64,000 nt of DNA from Propionibacteriaceae bacterium (GCA_027492675.1 JAPUEI010000097.1:4302-68301), one strand, 5' to 3'; shown: positions 24,219-33,328, counted from the stretch's first letter. Translations and numbers: made by a program. Notes: generated from the sequence alone by a model not told the origin.

Positions 24219-26294
24219 GTGAACAGCGCTCTGACTTGGACCGATCTCGACAGGCGGGCGGTCGACACCGCGCGGGTGCTTGCCGCCGACGCGGTGGAGA
24301 AGGTCGGAAACGGCCACCCGGGCACGGCGATCTCGCTCGCGCCGCTGGCGCACCTGCTGTACCAGAAGGTCATGAACGTCGATCCGTCCGACGAGAACTG
24401 GCTGGGCCGTGACCGGTTCGTGCTCAGCGCCGGCCACTCGTCGATCACGCAGTACGCCCAGCTGTACCTCGCCGGGTTCGGCCTGGAGATCCACGACATC
24501 GAGAGCCTGCGCACCTGGGGCTCCAAGACCCCGGGCCACCCGGAGGTCCACCACACCAAGGGCGTCGAGTGCACCACTGGCCCGCTCGGCTCGGGCGTTG
24601 CGAACGGCGTCGGCTTCGCCATGGCGTCGCGCCGCGAGCGCCAGCTGTACGACCCCAGCGCCGTCCCCGGACAGTCGGTCTTCGACCACTTCGTCTACGT
24701 CGTCGCCGGCGACGGCTGCATGCAGGAGGGCGTCTCGGCCGAGGCGTCCTCGCTGGCGGCCACGCAGGAACTCGGCAACCTCATCCTGTTCTACGACGAC
24801 AACCGGATCTCCATCGAGGGCGACACCAAGATCGCGTTCTCCGAGGATGTGGAGGCCCGCTACGCCGCGTACGGCTGGCATGTCCAGCACGTCGACTTCA
24901 CCAACGGTCTGACGACGTACTCGGAGAAGGTCGACGAGCTCTGGGCCGCCGTGGAGGCCGCCAAGCTGGTCACCGACCGTCCGTCGTTCATCAAGGTCAC
25001 GACCATCATCGGCTGGCCGCTCCCGACCCTGGCCGGCAGCCACTCCGTCCACGGGGCCAAGCTTGGCGCCGAGGAGATCGCCCGGCTCAAGACCGAGCTC
25101 GGTTTCGACCCCGACAAGTCCTTCGACGTGGCGCCCGAAGTCATCGAGTACACGCGGTCCAACGCCGCCGCGCGCGCCAAGGCCGCCCGTGAGCTCTGGG
25201 ACGCGAAGTACGCGACGTGGCGCAGCGAGAACGCCGACAAGGCGGCCCTGCTCGATCGGGTCCTCGCCCGCAAGCTGCCCGTGGGCATTGAGGATGCGCT
25301 GCCCGTGTTCCCGGCTGACAAGCCGATCGCGACCCGCGCGGCCTCGGGCAATGTGCTGAGCGCGCTCGCCGGCGTCATGCCCGAGCTGTGGGGCGGCTCG
25401 GCCGACCTCGCCGGCTCGAACAACACGACGATGAAGGGCGTCACGTCGTTCATCCCGGCCGACCGGTCGTCGAAGGACTTCCTCGGCACCGTGGAGGGGC
25501 GCACGCTCCATTTCGGCATCCGCGAGCATGCGATGGGCAACATCCTCAACGCGATCAACCTGGAGAGCCTGACCCGCGCGTACGGCGGCACGTTCCTCGT
25601 GTTCTCCGACTACATGCGCTCCTCGGCCCGCCTCGCCGCGATCAGCAAGGCGCCGACGGTCTTCGTGTGGACGCACGACTCCATCGGTGTCGGCGAGGAC
25701 GGTCCGACGCACCAGCCGGTCGAGCACATCCCGAGCCTGCGGCTCATCCCCGGCCTCGACGTCGTGCGTCCCGCCGACGCCAACGAGACCGCCGCCGCGT
25801 GGCTCCAGATCCTGTCGATCCACGACCGTCCGGCCGCGCTTATCCTGTCCCGGCAGAACCTGCGCGTCTTCGACCGCTACGAGGGCAGCGGCTACGCCAG
25901 CACCGACGGCGTCGCCAAGGGCGGTTACACCCTCGCCGAGGCCTCGGCTGAGCCGAAGGTGATCCTCGTCGCCACCGGCTCCGAGGTCGAGATCGCCGCG
26001 GCGGCGCGCGAGACGCTCGAGGCGGCCGGCGTGCCGACCCGGCTCGTGTCGATGCCGTGCGTCGAGTGGTACCAGGCGCAGGACGCCTCGTACAAGGCGT
26101 CGATCCTCCCGGCCGGCGTGCCGAAGGTCGTCATCGAGGCGGCCGCGCCGAGCGGGTGGCGCGACGTGCTCGACGGCACGGTCACGACGATCGGCATCGA
26201 CCACTTCGGCGCCTCCGCCGACGCGGCCACGCTGTACAGGGAGTTCGGCCTCACCGCCGACGCCGTCGTCGAGGCGGCCAACGCACTGGTCTGA
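24219..26294 (+). CDS. tkt: Transketolase
   Basis: This 691-residue thiamine-diphosphate enzyme is from the non-oxidative pentose phosphate pathway. VGNGHPGTAIS, the TPP motif starting GDGCMQEG and ending near YDDNRIS, HSVHGA, the pyrimidine-domain FGIREHAMGN and the THDSIGVGEDGPTHQP loop are all intact. GTG 24219 is preceded by AAAGG at 24208-24212. A clear terminator follows. Its length and domain order (PP, Pyr, C-terminal) are standard. Other pentose phosphate genes are not in the window. Confidence 0.95.
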   Translation: MNSALTWTDLDRRAVDTARVLAADAVEKVGNGHPGTAISLAPLAHLLYQKVMNVDPSDENWLGRDRFVLSAGHSSITQYAQLYLAGFGLEIHDIESLRTWGSKTPGHPEVHHTKGVECTTGPLGSGVANGVGFAMASRRERQLYDPSAVPGQSVFDHFVYVVAGDGCMQEGVSAEASSLAATQELGNLILFYDDNRISIEGDTKIAFSEDVEARYAAYGWHVQHVDFTNGLTTYSEKVDELWAAVEAAKLVTDRPSFIKVTTIIGWPLPTLAGSHSVHGAKLGAEEIARLKTELGFDPDKSFDVAPEVIEYTRSNAAARAKAARELWDAKYATWRSENADKAALLDRVLARKLPVGIEDALPVFPADKPIATRAASGNVLSALAGVMPELWGGSADLAGSNNTTMKGVTSFIPADRSSKDFLGTVEGRTLHFGIREHAMGNILNAINLESLTRAYGGTFLVFSDYMRSSARLAAISKAPTVFVWTHDSIGVGEDGPTHQPVEHIPSLRLIPGLDVVRPADANETAAAWLQILSIHDRPAALILSRQNLRVFDRYEGSGYASTDGVAKGGYTLAEASAEPKVILVATGSEVEIAAAARETLEAAGVPTRLVSMPCVEWYQAQDASYKASILPAGVPKVVIEAAAPSGWRDVLDGTVTTIGIDHFGASADAATLYREFGLTADAVVEAANALV

Positions 26295-26299
26295 CACGT

Positions 26300-26338
26300 A
26301 CGAAGGCCGCCCACGCTCGATGCGCGGGCGGCCTTCGT
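26300..26338. terminator. Terminator after transketolase
   Basis: ACGAAGGCCGCCC at 26300-26312 pairs perfectly with GGGCGGCCTTCGT at 26326-26338 across a 13-base loop, followed by CTGTCTCCGCTT. It can also serve the convergent gene at 26412. Confidence 0.85.
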
Positions 26339-26411
26339 CTGTCTCCGCTTCAGATCGTGGTCTTCGCGGCGTGCGTGGTGACGCGGGGGGCTCGGAGTGG
26401 GTCACGACCCA

Positions 26412-26702
26412 TCAGATGACCTGAACGAAGTGCTCCACCACCGGGAACGGCTCGTAGAAGTGGTGCAGCAGTGCGCGCCACTGTCCGTACTCCTCTGAAC
26501 CCCGGAACCCCTGGGTGTGGTCCTCGAGGGTGTCCCACTCGACGAGCAGCAGGTAGAGGTTGGGCGACTCCATCGACCGCGACAGCGAGAGGCTCACGAA
26601 ACCCGGCCTGCCGCTGATCAGTGGTCGGGCGTGGGCGAACGCGGCTTCGAAGTCCGCCTCGGATCCCGGGCGGACGGGCAGGATCGCATGCTCGAGCACC
26701 AT
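26412..26702 (-). CDS. Antibiotic biosynthesis monooxygenase (ABM) domain protein
   Basis: This 96-residue protein is a single ABM/dimeric alpha-beta barrel domain: MVLEHAILPVRPGSEADFE at the start, then GRPGFVSLSLSRS and LLLVEWDTLEDH. Such proteins are small heme-degrading or quinone-type monooxygenases or just dimeric barrels of unknown role. It lies 35 bases downstream of the hydrolase operon and may belong to it. Confidence 0.78.
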   Translation of the reverse strand: MVLEHAILPVRPGSEADFEAAFAHARPLISGRPGFVSLSLSRSMESPNLYLLLVEWDTLEDHTQGFRGSEEYGQWRALLHHFYEPFPVVEHFVQVI

Positions 26703-26737
26703 GGCGGCAAGTCTGACAGAGCCGCCTGCTCCCGGCT

Positions 26738-27343
26738 TCAGGTGTTCTGGTCGACGAACGCGCGTACGTCCTTCACTTCGCGTGCGTCGACCCCGTGCGC
26801 GAGGCCCGGATAGACCCGGCGGGTGAGCGTCGAGTGGGTCGGGAGCCAGGCGTCCGTCCGCTCCACGGCCGCCGCGGCGATCACGGTGTCCTCGGCCCCG
26901 CGCCCCCAGAACACCGGGGGCAGCGTCGAAGCAAGGACGGCGTCAGCTGGGCGCTCTGCCGCCTGTACGAAGCCGCCGAGGATCACGGTCGCCGCGATCC
27001 GCTCGGGTCGCGTCCGCAGCAGCTCCGAGGCCATGAGGCCGCCTTGTGAGAACCCGATAGGGACGAGCTTCGTCGCCGGGTCGAGATGCTCGTCCACCCA
27101 CGACCAGACGCCCTCGGTGGCTGTGGCCAGCGGCTCTGGCGGAGGGTTCCCCGGTGTGAGGATCTCGAACCAGGCGTAGCTGCTCGGGCCGATCGTGAGG
27201 GGCGCGCGGAGGGAGACCCAGGGCAGGTCTGGCACCGTGTGGGGCGCCAGGCCTGCCAGGTCGTCCTCGTTGGACCCGTACCCGTGCAGGAAGACGGCGA
27301 CGTACGGGCCGACGCGCGGCGCCTGGCCTGTGCGAGTGATCAA
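26738..27343 (-). CDS. Carboxylesterase/phospholipase-type alpha/beta hydrolase
   Basis: This 201-residue cytoplasmic hydrolase of the carboxylesterase/phospholipase family (Abhydrolase_2) has VFLHGYGSNEDDL as oxyanion segment, nucleophile serine in IGFSQGGLM, aspartate in GRGAEDTVI and histidine in GLAHGVD. Its start overlaps the upstream reductase-like gene by 4 bases, so both come from one transcript under the divergent MarR region. The substrate is unknown. Confidence 0.85.
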   Translation of the reverse strand: MITRTGQAPRVGPYVAVFLHGYGSNEDDLAGLAPHTVPDLPWVSLRAPLTIGPSSYAWFEILTPGNPPPEPLATATEGVWSWVDEHLDPATKLVPIGFSQGGLMASELLRTRPERIAATVILGGFVQAAERPADAVLASTLPPVFWGRGAEDTVIAAAAVERTDAWLPTHSTLTRRVYPGLAHGVDAREVKDVRAFVDQNT

Positions 27344-27918
27344 CGGACCGCGGCGAAACCGCCGGTCCAGCCGAGCTTCTCGCCGACGGCGAGTGTGAGC
27401 TGCAGGAAGCCGAGGGCCTCGAGCTCGTGGGCACGGGCCAGCGAACCGGCGTCGATGGCGGAGACGCCGCCGGCCTCGACCGCCGCAACCACGGCGTCCT
27501 TCGCGGCCTGGTCGTTGCCGGCCACGAGCACGGTGGTCCTCTCCGCGCCGACCTGCTTGGACGACAGCGTGGCCGCGAAGTTGGTGTTGAAGGCCTTGAG
27601 CACCGAGCTGTCCGGGAACTGCGCCTGGAGCTCGGCAGCGGCCGAGCTGCCGACCGGCACGACGAGGGAGTCGAACGTCTGGAAGTTGAGGGGGTTGCTG
27701 ATGTCGACCACGGTCTTGCCCTTGAGCTGCTCGCCGTAGGCCGCGACGATGCCGGCGATCGCCGGGTAGGGGACAGCCAGGATCACGACGTCGCCGTCCA
27801 GCGGGGCGCTGCCGACCTGCTCGTGGGTGACGTGGCTGACCTCGTTGCCGCCGTCGGTGAGGACGGTGCCGATGGCCGTGCCCATGGTGCCGGTGCCGAT
27901 GATGGTGAAGCGTGCCAT
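27340..27918 (-). CDS. NADPH-dependent F420 reductase-like protein
   Basis: This 192-residue Rossmann protein has GTGTMGTAIG at the N-terminus and the motifs VVDISNPLNF and KAFNTNFA of the F420H2:NADP oxidoreductase (Fno/NpdG)-like group. Many such proteins in actinobacteria reduce substrates other than F420. It heads an operon with the hydrolase and is divergent from a MarR regulator. Confidence 0.85.
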   Translation of the reverse strand: MARFTIIGTGTMGTAIGTVLTDGGNEVSHVTHEQVGSAPLDGDVVILAVPYPAIAGIVAAYGEQLKGKTVVDISNPLNFQTFDSLVVPVGSSAAAELQAQFPDSSVLKAFNTNFAATLSSKQVGAERTTVLVAGNDQAAKDAVVAAVEAGGVSAIDAGSLARAHELEALGFLQLTLAVGEKLGWTGGFAAVR

Positions 27919-27966
27919 GCTGCTCTCCTTGTGACGCCGGGCGGGCGCCCGGAAACTTGCATCTAC

Positions 27967-27991
27967 AACTATTACCCTAGCAGGTATAGTT
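27967..27991. promoter_or_regulatory. AT-rich dyad between the reductase operon and marR, probable MarR operator
   Basis: AACTAT at 27967-27972 and ATAGTT at 27986-27991 are inverted repeats in an AT-rich stretch of an otherwise GC-rich genome. A third AACTATT lies at 28000-28006. The position between divergent genes fits an autoregulated MarR site. Confidence 0.55.
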
Positions 27992-28019
27992 CAACCATCA
28001 ACTATTGATCGGGGTGACC

Positions 28020-28520
28020 ATGACGGCTCTGAGCCAGGACGAGCGGGTCGCTGTGGCACGCCTGCAGGCACTGCTGGAGCTGTTGCCCTCGGCTCTCGAT
28101 CGACACCTGGCGCCGGCCGGTCTGACGGCCTTCGAGTTCACGCTGCTGGAGGTCCTCGCCGCCGAGGAGGAGCACAGGATGCGGCTGTCGGTGCTGGCGG
28201 GCAAGACCAACGCCAGCTTGGCCCGCATGTCGCGCGTCGCCACGTCGCTGGAGCGCAAGGGATTCATCCAGCGCGTGCCGTGCCCCGCGGACTCCCGGGC
28301 CACGAACGCCGTCCTCACGCCCGCAGGCCTCGAAGCCCATGACCGCAGCCGTACGCTCCACGCCGAGGCCGTACGATCCCTCATCCTCGACGCGTTGGCT
28401 CCCCAGGATGTCGACGACCTGGCGCGGATGTGCGTGGCCATGCTGTCGCAGCTCGACCCCGTGGGGCGTCAGTCAGGGTCGTGCCCGGCGGACCCCGCAC
28501 CTCACGGGTCCGCGGCCTGA
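28020..28520 (+). CDS. MarR-family transcriptional regulator
   Basis: This 166-residue dimeric winged-helix regulator starts at ATG 28020. LTAFEFTLLEVLAAEEEHRMRL, LAGKTNASLARMSRVATSLERKGFI (recognition helix and wing start) and PADSRATNAVLTPAG are typical MarR elements. The C-terminal 20 residues are Pro/Ala/Ser-rich. It is divergent from the F420-reductase-like operon, which is its likely target, with the dyad at 27967-27991 as a candidate site. The effector is unknown. Confidence 0.88.
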   Translation: MTALSQDERVAVARLQALLELLPSALDRHLAPAGLTAFEFTLLEVLAAEEEHRMRLSVLAGKTNASLARMSRVATSLERKGFIQRVPCPADSRATNAVLTPAGLEAHDRSRTLHAEAVRSLILDALAPQDVDDLARMCVAMLSQLDPVGRQSGSCPADPAPHGSAA

Positions 28521-28549
28521 GCGGTCGTTCGGGTACGTACCCTGGTCCC

Positions 28550-30250
28550 ATGGCTGCTGTCTCTGACCTCATGGGTTCCCTGTTCGCCAAGGCCGTTGCC
28601 GGCCCCGTCATCCTCGAGATCGACCTCGACCGCGGTGTGCTGCGGGCGACGCCGGAGAATCCGCTGGAGGCGTTCCGGGCGATCAACGCACCGACGCTCA
28701 CCCACCTCACCGAGGTCCTCCGCGAAGCCGCAACCGATGACCGCGTGACCGGTCTCGTCGTCCACGTCGGCACCTGCCCGCTGTCGGCGGCGATGGTCGA
28801 CGAGGTGAGCGCGGCGATCCACGCCTTCGGCGAGCAGAAGCCGACGGTGGCGTACACCGAGTCGTTCGGCGAGCTGACGTCGGGGATGTTCGCCTACCGG
28901 CTGGCAACAGCGGCCCGAACCATCTGGCTGCAGCCGTCGGGGACCGTGACGCTGGGTGGCGTCCACATCGACATGATGCTGCTGCGTGGCGGCTTCGCGA
29001 AGCTCGGCATGGAGCCGGAGTTCGGGCAGCGCAAGGAGTACAAGACGGCGGCCGAGACGTACGCGGCCGAGGCGGTCAGCGACGCGAACCGCGAGATGAG
29101 CGGCCGTCTTGCCGAGTCGCTCGTCGAGGAGACGCTCGCCGTGATCAGCGAGCGGCGCGGCATGAGCGTCGACGACGTCCGGGGGCTGATGGACCGAGGG
29201 CCGATCAGTGCGGCCGAAGCCGTACAGCTCGGGCTGGTCGACTCGCTGGGGTACAGGGACGAGGTGTACGAGAGCGTGCGGGCGTCGTTCGGTCGTGACG
29301 CCGACCTGCAGTACGCGGCTCGCTACACCGGCTCCGTCCTCGCCAAGGCGAGGGCGCGGCTCGCCAAGAGGCCCACGATCGCGGTGGTCTCGGTCCACGG
29401 CGGCATCGTCACCGGCCGCCCGGGTCCCCGTTCACCGTTCGGCGGACCGCAGGCGGGGTCGGAGGTCGTCACCGAGCACCTGCGCCAGGCCCGCCTGGAC
29501 GACGACGTCAAGGCAGTCGTGCTGGCCGTCGACTCGCCCGGAGGCTCGTACATCGCCTCGGACACCATCCGCGCCGCAGTGATCGCGCTCAAGAACGCGG
29601 GGAAGCCCGTCGTGGCGTCCATGGGTGATGTGGCGGCATCCGGTGGCTACTTCGTGTCGATGGCCGCCACCGAGATCGTGGCCAACCCGTCGACCTTGAC
29701 CGGCTCGATCGGCGTACTGGCCGGCAAGATCGTCAACCAGGGCCTGTACGACAAGCTCGGGCTGGTGCGCGAGGACGTACAGACGGGCCGCCTCGCCGAC
29801 ATGTTCACCGGCAACCGGCCGTTCACCGAGGAGCAGTGGCGGGTGCTCGACACCTGGCTGGACGAGGTGTACGCGGACTTCACGGGAAAGGCAGCCACGG
29901 ACCGTGGCATGGCGATCGACGAGCTCGAGCCGCTGGCGCGGGGCCGGGTCTGGACGGGCGCGGACGCCAAGCAGCGTCGTCTCGTCGACCACCTGGGTGG
30001 ACGTGAGGTCGCCGTGGAGCGTGCGGCCGCCCTCGCAGGCGTGGACCGCGACGCGGTGGCTGTACGACCGGTGCCCCTGCTCGGTCTGCTCCAGCGTCTG
30101 CGTCCGGCGCAGTCGTCCGAGCAGCCCGGGGGGATCAGCTCCGGTATCCCGACCGGCGGTGTCTCAGGCCTGTTGACCGACATCACCCGCGCCTTGGGCG
30201 TCGAGCAGAGCGGCGTCCTGACCATGCCGTACGCACTGCGGATCCGCTAG
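28550..30250 (+). CDS. sppA: Signal peptide peptidase SppA, double-domain (67K) type
   Basis: This 566-residue serine/lysine peptidase consists of two ClpP-like halves. The catalytic lysine is K165 in QRKEYKTAAETY of the first half. The nucleophile is S364 in GDVAASGGYF of the second. PNPS-like IVANPSTLTGSIGVLAGK follows. It degrades leftover signal peptides in related species. No membrane segment is seen at the N-terminus, unlike E. coli SppA. ATG 28550 follows the MarR gene by 29 bases. Confidence 0.88.
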   Translation: MAAVSDLMGSLFAKAVAGPVILEIDLDRGVLRATPENPLEAFRAINAPTLTHLTEVLREAATDDRVTGLVVHVGTCPLSAAMVDEVSAAIHAFGEQKPTVAYTESFGELTSGMFAYRLATAARTIWLQPSGTVTLGGVHIDMMLLRGGFAKLGMEPEFGQRKEYKTAAETYAAEAVSDANREMSGRLAESLVEETLAVISERRGMSVDDVRGLMDRGPISAAEAVQLGLVDSLGYRDEVYESVRASFGRDADLQYAARYTGSVLAKARARLAKRPTIAVVSVHGGIVTGRPGPRSPFGGPQAGSEVVTEHLRQARLDDDVKAVVLAVDSPGGSYIASDTIRAAVIALKNAGKPVVASMGDVAASGGYFVSMAATEIVANPSTLTGSIGVLAGKIVNQGLYDKLGLVREDVQTGRLADMFTGNRPFTEEQWRVLDTWLDEVYADFTGKAATDRGMAIDELEPLARGRVWTGADAKQRRLVDHLGGREVAVERAAALAGVDRDAVAVRPVPLLGLLQRLRPAQSSEQPGGISSGIPTGGVSGLLTDITRALGVEQSGVLTMPYALRIR

Positions 30251-30404
30251 GGCGGCGCGTTCGCCGGGCCCTCACGGCAGGGAGGGACGCCCTCAGCCAA
30301 CCCCGCCAACAGGGCCCGGACGATCCATACCGGCGGGCCCTCCCCGGCCATCGCCGCCCACAGCAGGGACACAGGCTCGGGCCATGATCGACGGGTCCGA
30401 GGCC

Positions 30405-30560
30405 GCTGCTAGGGTGATTCCGCTTGGACGAAGAACTGGGTGCAATCCCCAGGCTGACCCGCAACCGTAACTGCCCCTGGCAGGAGCCGGACCGACGCCG
30501 AAGCGCAACGGATCATGCTCCCGCGCGGAATCGGGGCAAGTCAGCACTGAAGACTCCTGT
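30405..30560 (+). promoter_or_regulatory. Cobalamin (vitamin B12) riboswitch
   Basis: The leader of the LRR gene contains the conserved parts of the cobalamin riboswitch in order: AGAACTGGGTGCAATCC with the CTGGG/CCCAG stem at 30433-30452, then GGCTGACCCGCAACCGTAA, a short CTGCC/GGCAG hairpin, and the B12-box-like CAGGAGCCGGACC at 30481-30493. The gene start is about 100 bases downstream. The ends given are approximate. No obvious T-tract terminator is seen, so control of translation is likely. The stretch 30251-30404 before it shows no gene. Confidence 0.85.
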
Positions 30561-30591
30561 GATGTGCGTGAGCCGTACTCGAAAGGTTCAC

Positions 30592-33294
30592 ATGTCCTTC
30601 CACAGGTGGCTCGCTGTCGCGGTTGCCGCGAGCCTCATCTCCCTGCATCTCCCGCCCGGCAACGCCGGCTCATCGTTCGCTGAGCTGATGCCCGACGCCA
30701 ACTACCGAGCGTGCGTGACCTCGACCCTCGGTCTCACCGCCGATGCGGAACCCACGTCGGCCCAGCTCGACTCGATCACTGCGCTCTCGTGCACCGGACG
30801 GGGGATCGTCAACGTCACCGGCACGTCGACCATGCCTCACCTGTCCAAGCTGTTCTTGGACTCCAACGTGATCTCCGATCTGCGTCCCCTGTCCTCGTCG
30901 GGTGAGATCTTCTCCCTGGGACTCACCAACAACCGAGTGACCTCGATCTCGCCGCTGGCGTCCTTGACCAAGCTGTCCACCGTGGGTCTGGCGAACAACC
31001 AGCTGGCCGATATCTCGGACTTGAGCAGACTCCCCGCCTACAGCGCCATCTCGGGAACCCGGTACGGCCAGAAGGCGATCGCTCCCGACGCAGCCGCCGG
31101 GGTGCCGGCCGTCGTCCCCACGATCCTCGGCGCCAAGGGCAACATCGTGACCCCCACTGCTCCGGCCGGTGCGACGGTCAGCGGTACGTCCGTGACGTAC
31201 AGCGCGCCGGGCTCGTACACCTGGTCATTCCGCGATGAGACGGACTTCTACTTCAACGGCACGGTCACTGTCACGGTCAGCGAAGCGGCCGCGACGATTC
31301 CTGACGATGCGTTGAGGGAGTGCGTGGCCGCCAAGCTTGGGCTGGCGGCTGCGGCTGAACCGACTCCCGTGCAGCTGGCGGCGGCGACAGGCTCACTCGC
31401 GTGCAAGAACAAGGGGATCGTCAGCCTGGTGGGCCTCAACCTGATGACCGGCCTCACGAGCGTCACTCTGACGGGCAACGAGATCGCTGACGTCTCGCCG
31501 CTGTCGACGATGGTGAACATGACGTTGCTCGACGTCGCGCAGAACCAGATCACCTCCCTGGGCGGGCTGGGCAGCCTTCCGAAGCTGGCGACCCTGCGTG
31601 TGAACCAGTCCAGCGTGTCGACCAAGGCGCGGCTCGCCTCGCTGTCCGGTGTCGAGCGACTGCCGTCGCTCACCGCTCTGACCATCAACTACTCGGACGT
31701 CTCGAATCTCGCGCCGCTGGCCGCGAGCACGTCCCTGAAGTCCCTCTATGCGACGAACTCGGCGATCTCGGACATCGCCCCTCTCGCGAGCGCGGCCGCC
31801 CTCAGCACGCTCGACCTGTCCGGCAACCACGTGTCTGACCTGTCACCGCTGAAGGGGCGGTCGTTCGCGTCATTGAAGGTGGTTGATCAGGTTCTCACGG
31901 CCGCTGGCGCTGTCGCCACCGTGGCGACCGCCGCGCCGTCGGTGGTCCGTCAGGATGGCTCCACGCAGGTCGCTGCGCCCCCGGGGGGCATCTCGACGGA
32001 TGGTGGGTCGGTCACGTACGACGCTGCGGGAACCTACGTGTGGACGTTCACGAACGCCTCCGGCTATCTGAGCGCCACCTTCAGCGGGAGCATCACTCAG
32101 CTGGTCAAGGACGCTCCCGCGCCCATCGTCCCGGTCGCCGTTCCCGACCCCGGGCTGCGGACCTGCCTGGCGACGCTGGTGGGTCAGGATGCCGACCAGC
32201 CGATCACCGCCGAGCAGCTCGCAGGCATGACGCGGGTCTCGTGCATCGACCTCGGCATCGCGGACCTCACCGGCGTGGAGCACCTCGTGAACGTGACGGA
32301 GCTCATCCTCAGCACGAATGCGATCAGTGACCTCGAGCCGTTGAGGATGCTCACCGGGCTGAGGACGCTCATGCTTCCCGGCAATGCCATCAGCGATCCC
32401 TCGCCCCTGGCGTCGCTGTCCGGGCTCACGACCCTGTCGCTGAGCTACAACCCGATCACGTCCATCGCCTCGCTGGCTCCGTTGACGGCCCTGACCGATC
32501 TGGAGGTCACGCAACGGTTCTCCCATGAAGGTGCCGACCTCACGTCCCTGGACGGGGTCCAGGCGATGACGACCCTGAGCCGTCTGGTCGTGAACAACTC
32601 GTCGCTGACCGACCTCGGCCCGGTCGCGGGACTGACGTCGCTGAGGCGGTTGTTCGTGAGCGGCAATCAGATCACCGACGTGACCCCTCTGTCGCGCCTG
32701 ACAGGGCTCGTCGCATTGGGACTGAGTGACAACCGGATCAGCGACGTGGGGCCGCTGGCCGGACTCACGGGACTGGAGAGCATCGATCTGGGCAGCAACA
32801 GGATCAGCGATCTCTCCGGATTGTCCGGAGGGCCATCGCTGGGCTACATGGGCCTGAAGGCTCGCTGGCAGACGGTGATAGCGCCCAGCGCCACGGCCGG
32901 GGATCAGGTCCTGCTGCCGACGCCCAAGGACCACACTGGAGCACCGTCCAGCGTGACGCCGCCCGCAGATGTCGCCGTACAGGGCGGCAGCGTCGTCTAC
33001 CCCCGGGCTGGTCAGTACGTCTGGACGTTCAGCTCGACCTCGGACACGGGCGAGTTCTTCTCCGGAACCATCACGGTGGAGGTGACCGCCCGGGGAGCCG
33101 AGCCCACGAGCGGTCCGAGCGCAGTCACGCCATCTCCCTCACCGTCGGCCGCCGCCACATCGGAGTCCCCTGTGACGGCAGGCTCATCCGGCGTGCTGGC
33201 TGGCACCGGTGGCGCCAGCGTCTCGGTGCTGGTCGTCGGGGTCATGATGTGTGTCGCCGGTGTCGCGATCCTGCGGCGCCGAACCGCGAGGTAG
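30592..33294 (+). CDS. B12-riboswitch-linked leucine-rich-repeat surface protein with LAXTG anchor
   Basis: This 900-residue secreted protein has a signal peptide at residues 1 to about 26. Three similar modules start near residues 33, 236 and 517. Each begins with a cap (PDxxLRxC, then a second cysteine after about 26 residues, C41/C67 in the first). Internalin-like 22-residue repeats such as LTGLVALGLSDNRISDVGPL follow, and each module ends with a beta-sandwich strand pattern (GxYxWxF...GxITV). A Pro/Ser tail leads to LAGTG, a hydrophobic helix and RRRTAR, a class E sortase-type sorting signal. GAAAGG at 30581-30586 precedes ATG 30592. The ligand is unknown. A role in B12 or cobamide capture is my inference from the riboswitch only. 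Confidence 0.85.
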   Translation: MSFHRWLAVAVAASLISLHLPPGNAGSSFAELMPDANYRACVTSTLGLTADAEPTSAQLDSITALSCTGRGIVNVTGTSTMPHLSKLFLDSNVISDLRPLSSSGEIFSLGLTNNRVTSISPLASLTKLSTVGLANNQLADISDLSRLPAYSAISGTRYGQKAIAPDAAAGVPAVVPTILGAKGNIVTPTAPAGATVSGTSVTYSAPGSYTWSFRDETDFYFNGTVTVTVSEAAATIPDDALRECVAAKLGLAAAAEPTPVQLAAATGSLACKNKGIVSLVGLNLMTGLTSVTLTGNEIADVSPLSTMVNMTLLDVAQNQITSLGGLGSLPKLATLRVNQSSVSTKARLASLSGVERLPSLTALTINYSDVSNLAPLAASTSLKSLYATNSAISDIAPLASAAALSTLDLSGNHVSDLSPLKGRSFASLKVVDQVLTAAGAVATVATAAPSVVRQDGSTQVAAPPGGISTDGGSVTYDAAGTYVWTFTNASGYLSATFSGSITQLVKDAPAPIVPVAVPDPGLRTCLATLVGQDADQPITAEQLAGMTRVSCIDLGIADLTGVEHLVNVTELILSTNAISDLEPLRMLTGLRTLMLPGNAISDPSPLASLSGLTTLSLSYNPITSIASLAPLTALTDLEVTQRFSHEGADLTSLDGVQAMTTLSRLVVNNSSLTDLGPVAGLTSLRRLFVSGNQITDVTPLSRLTGLVALGLSDNRISDVGPLAGLTGLESIDLGSNRISDLSGLSGGPSLGYMGLKARWQTVIAPSATAGDQVLLPTPKDHTGAPSSVTPPADVAVQGGSVVYPRAGQYVWTFSSTSDTGEFFSGTITVEVTARGAEPTSGPSAVTPSPSPSAAATSESPVTAGSSGVLAGTGGASVSVLVVGVMMCVAGVAILRRRTAR

Positions 33295-33305
33295 GCCTGA
33301 GTGGT

Positions 33306-33328
33306 CGGCGAGGCTTCAGGCCTCGCCG
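33306..33328. terminator. Terminator hairpin between the LRR and PQ-loop genes
   Basis: CGGCGAGGC at 33306-33314 pairs with GCCTCGCCG at 33320-33328 around loop TTCAG. It lies between convergent genes and may serve both. Confidence 0.65.

Noticed and set aside
24021-26405. Long open frame antisense to transketolase
   Set aside because: Same reason: composition-driven, and the sense strand codes for a clear transketolase.
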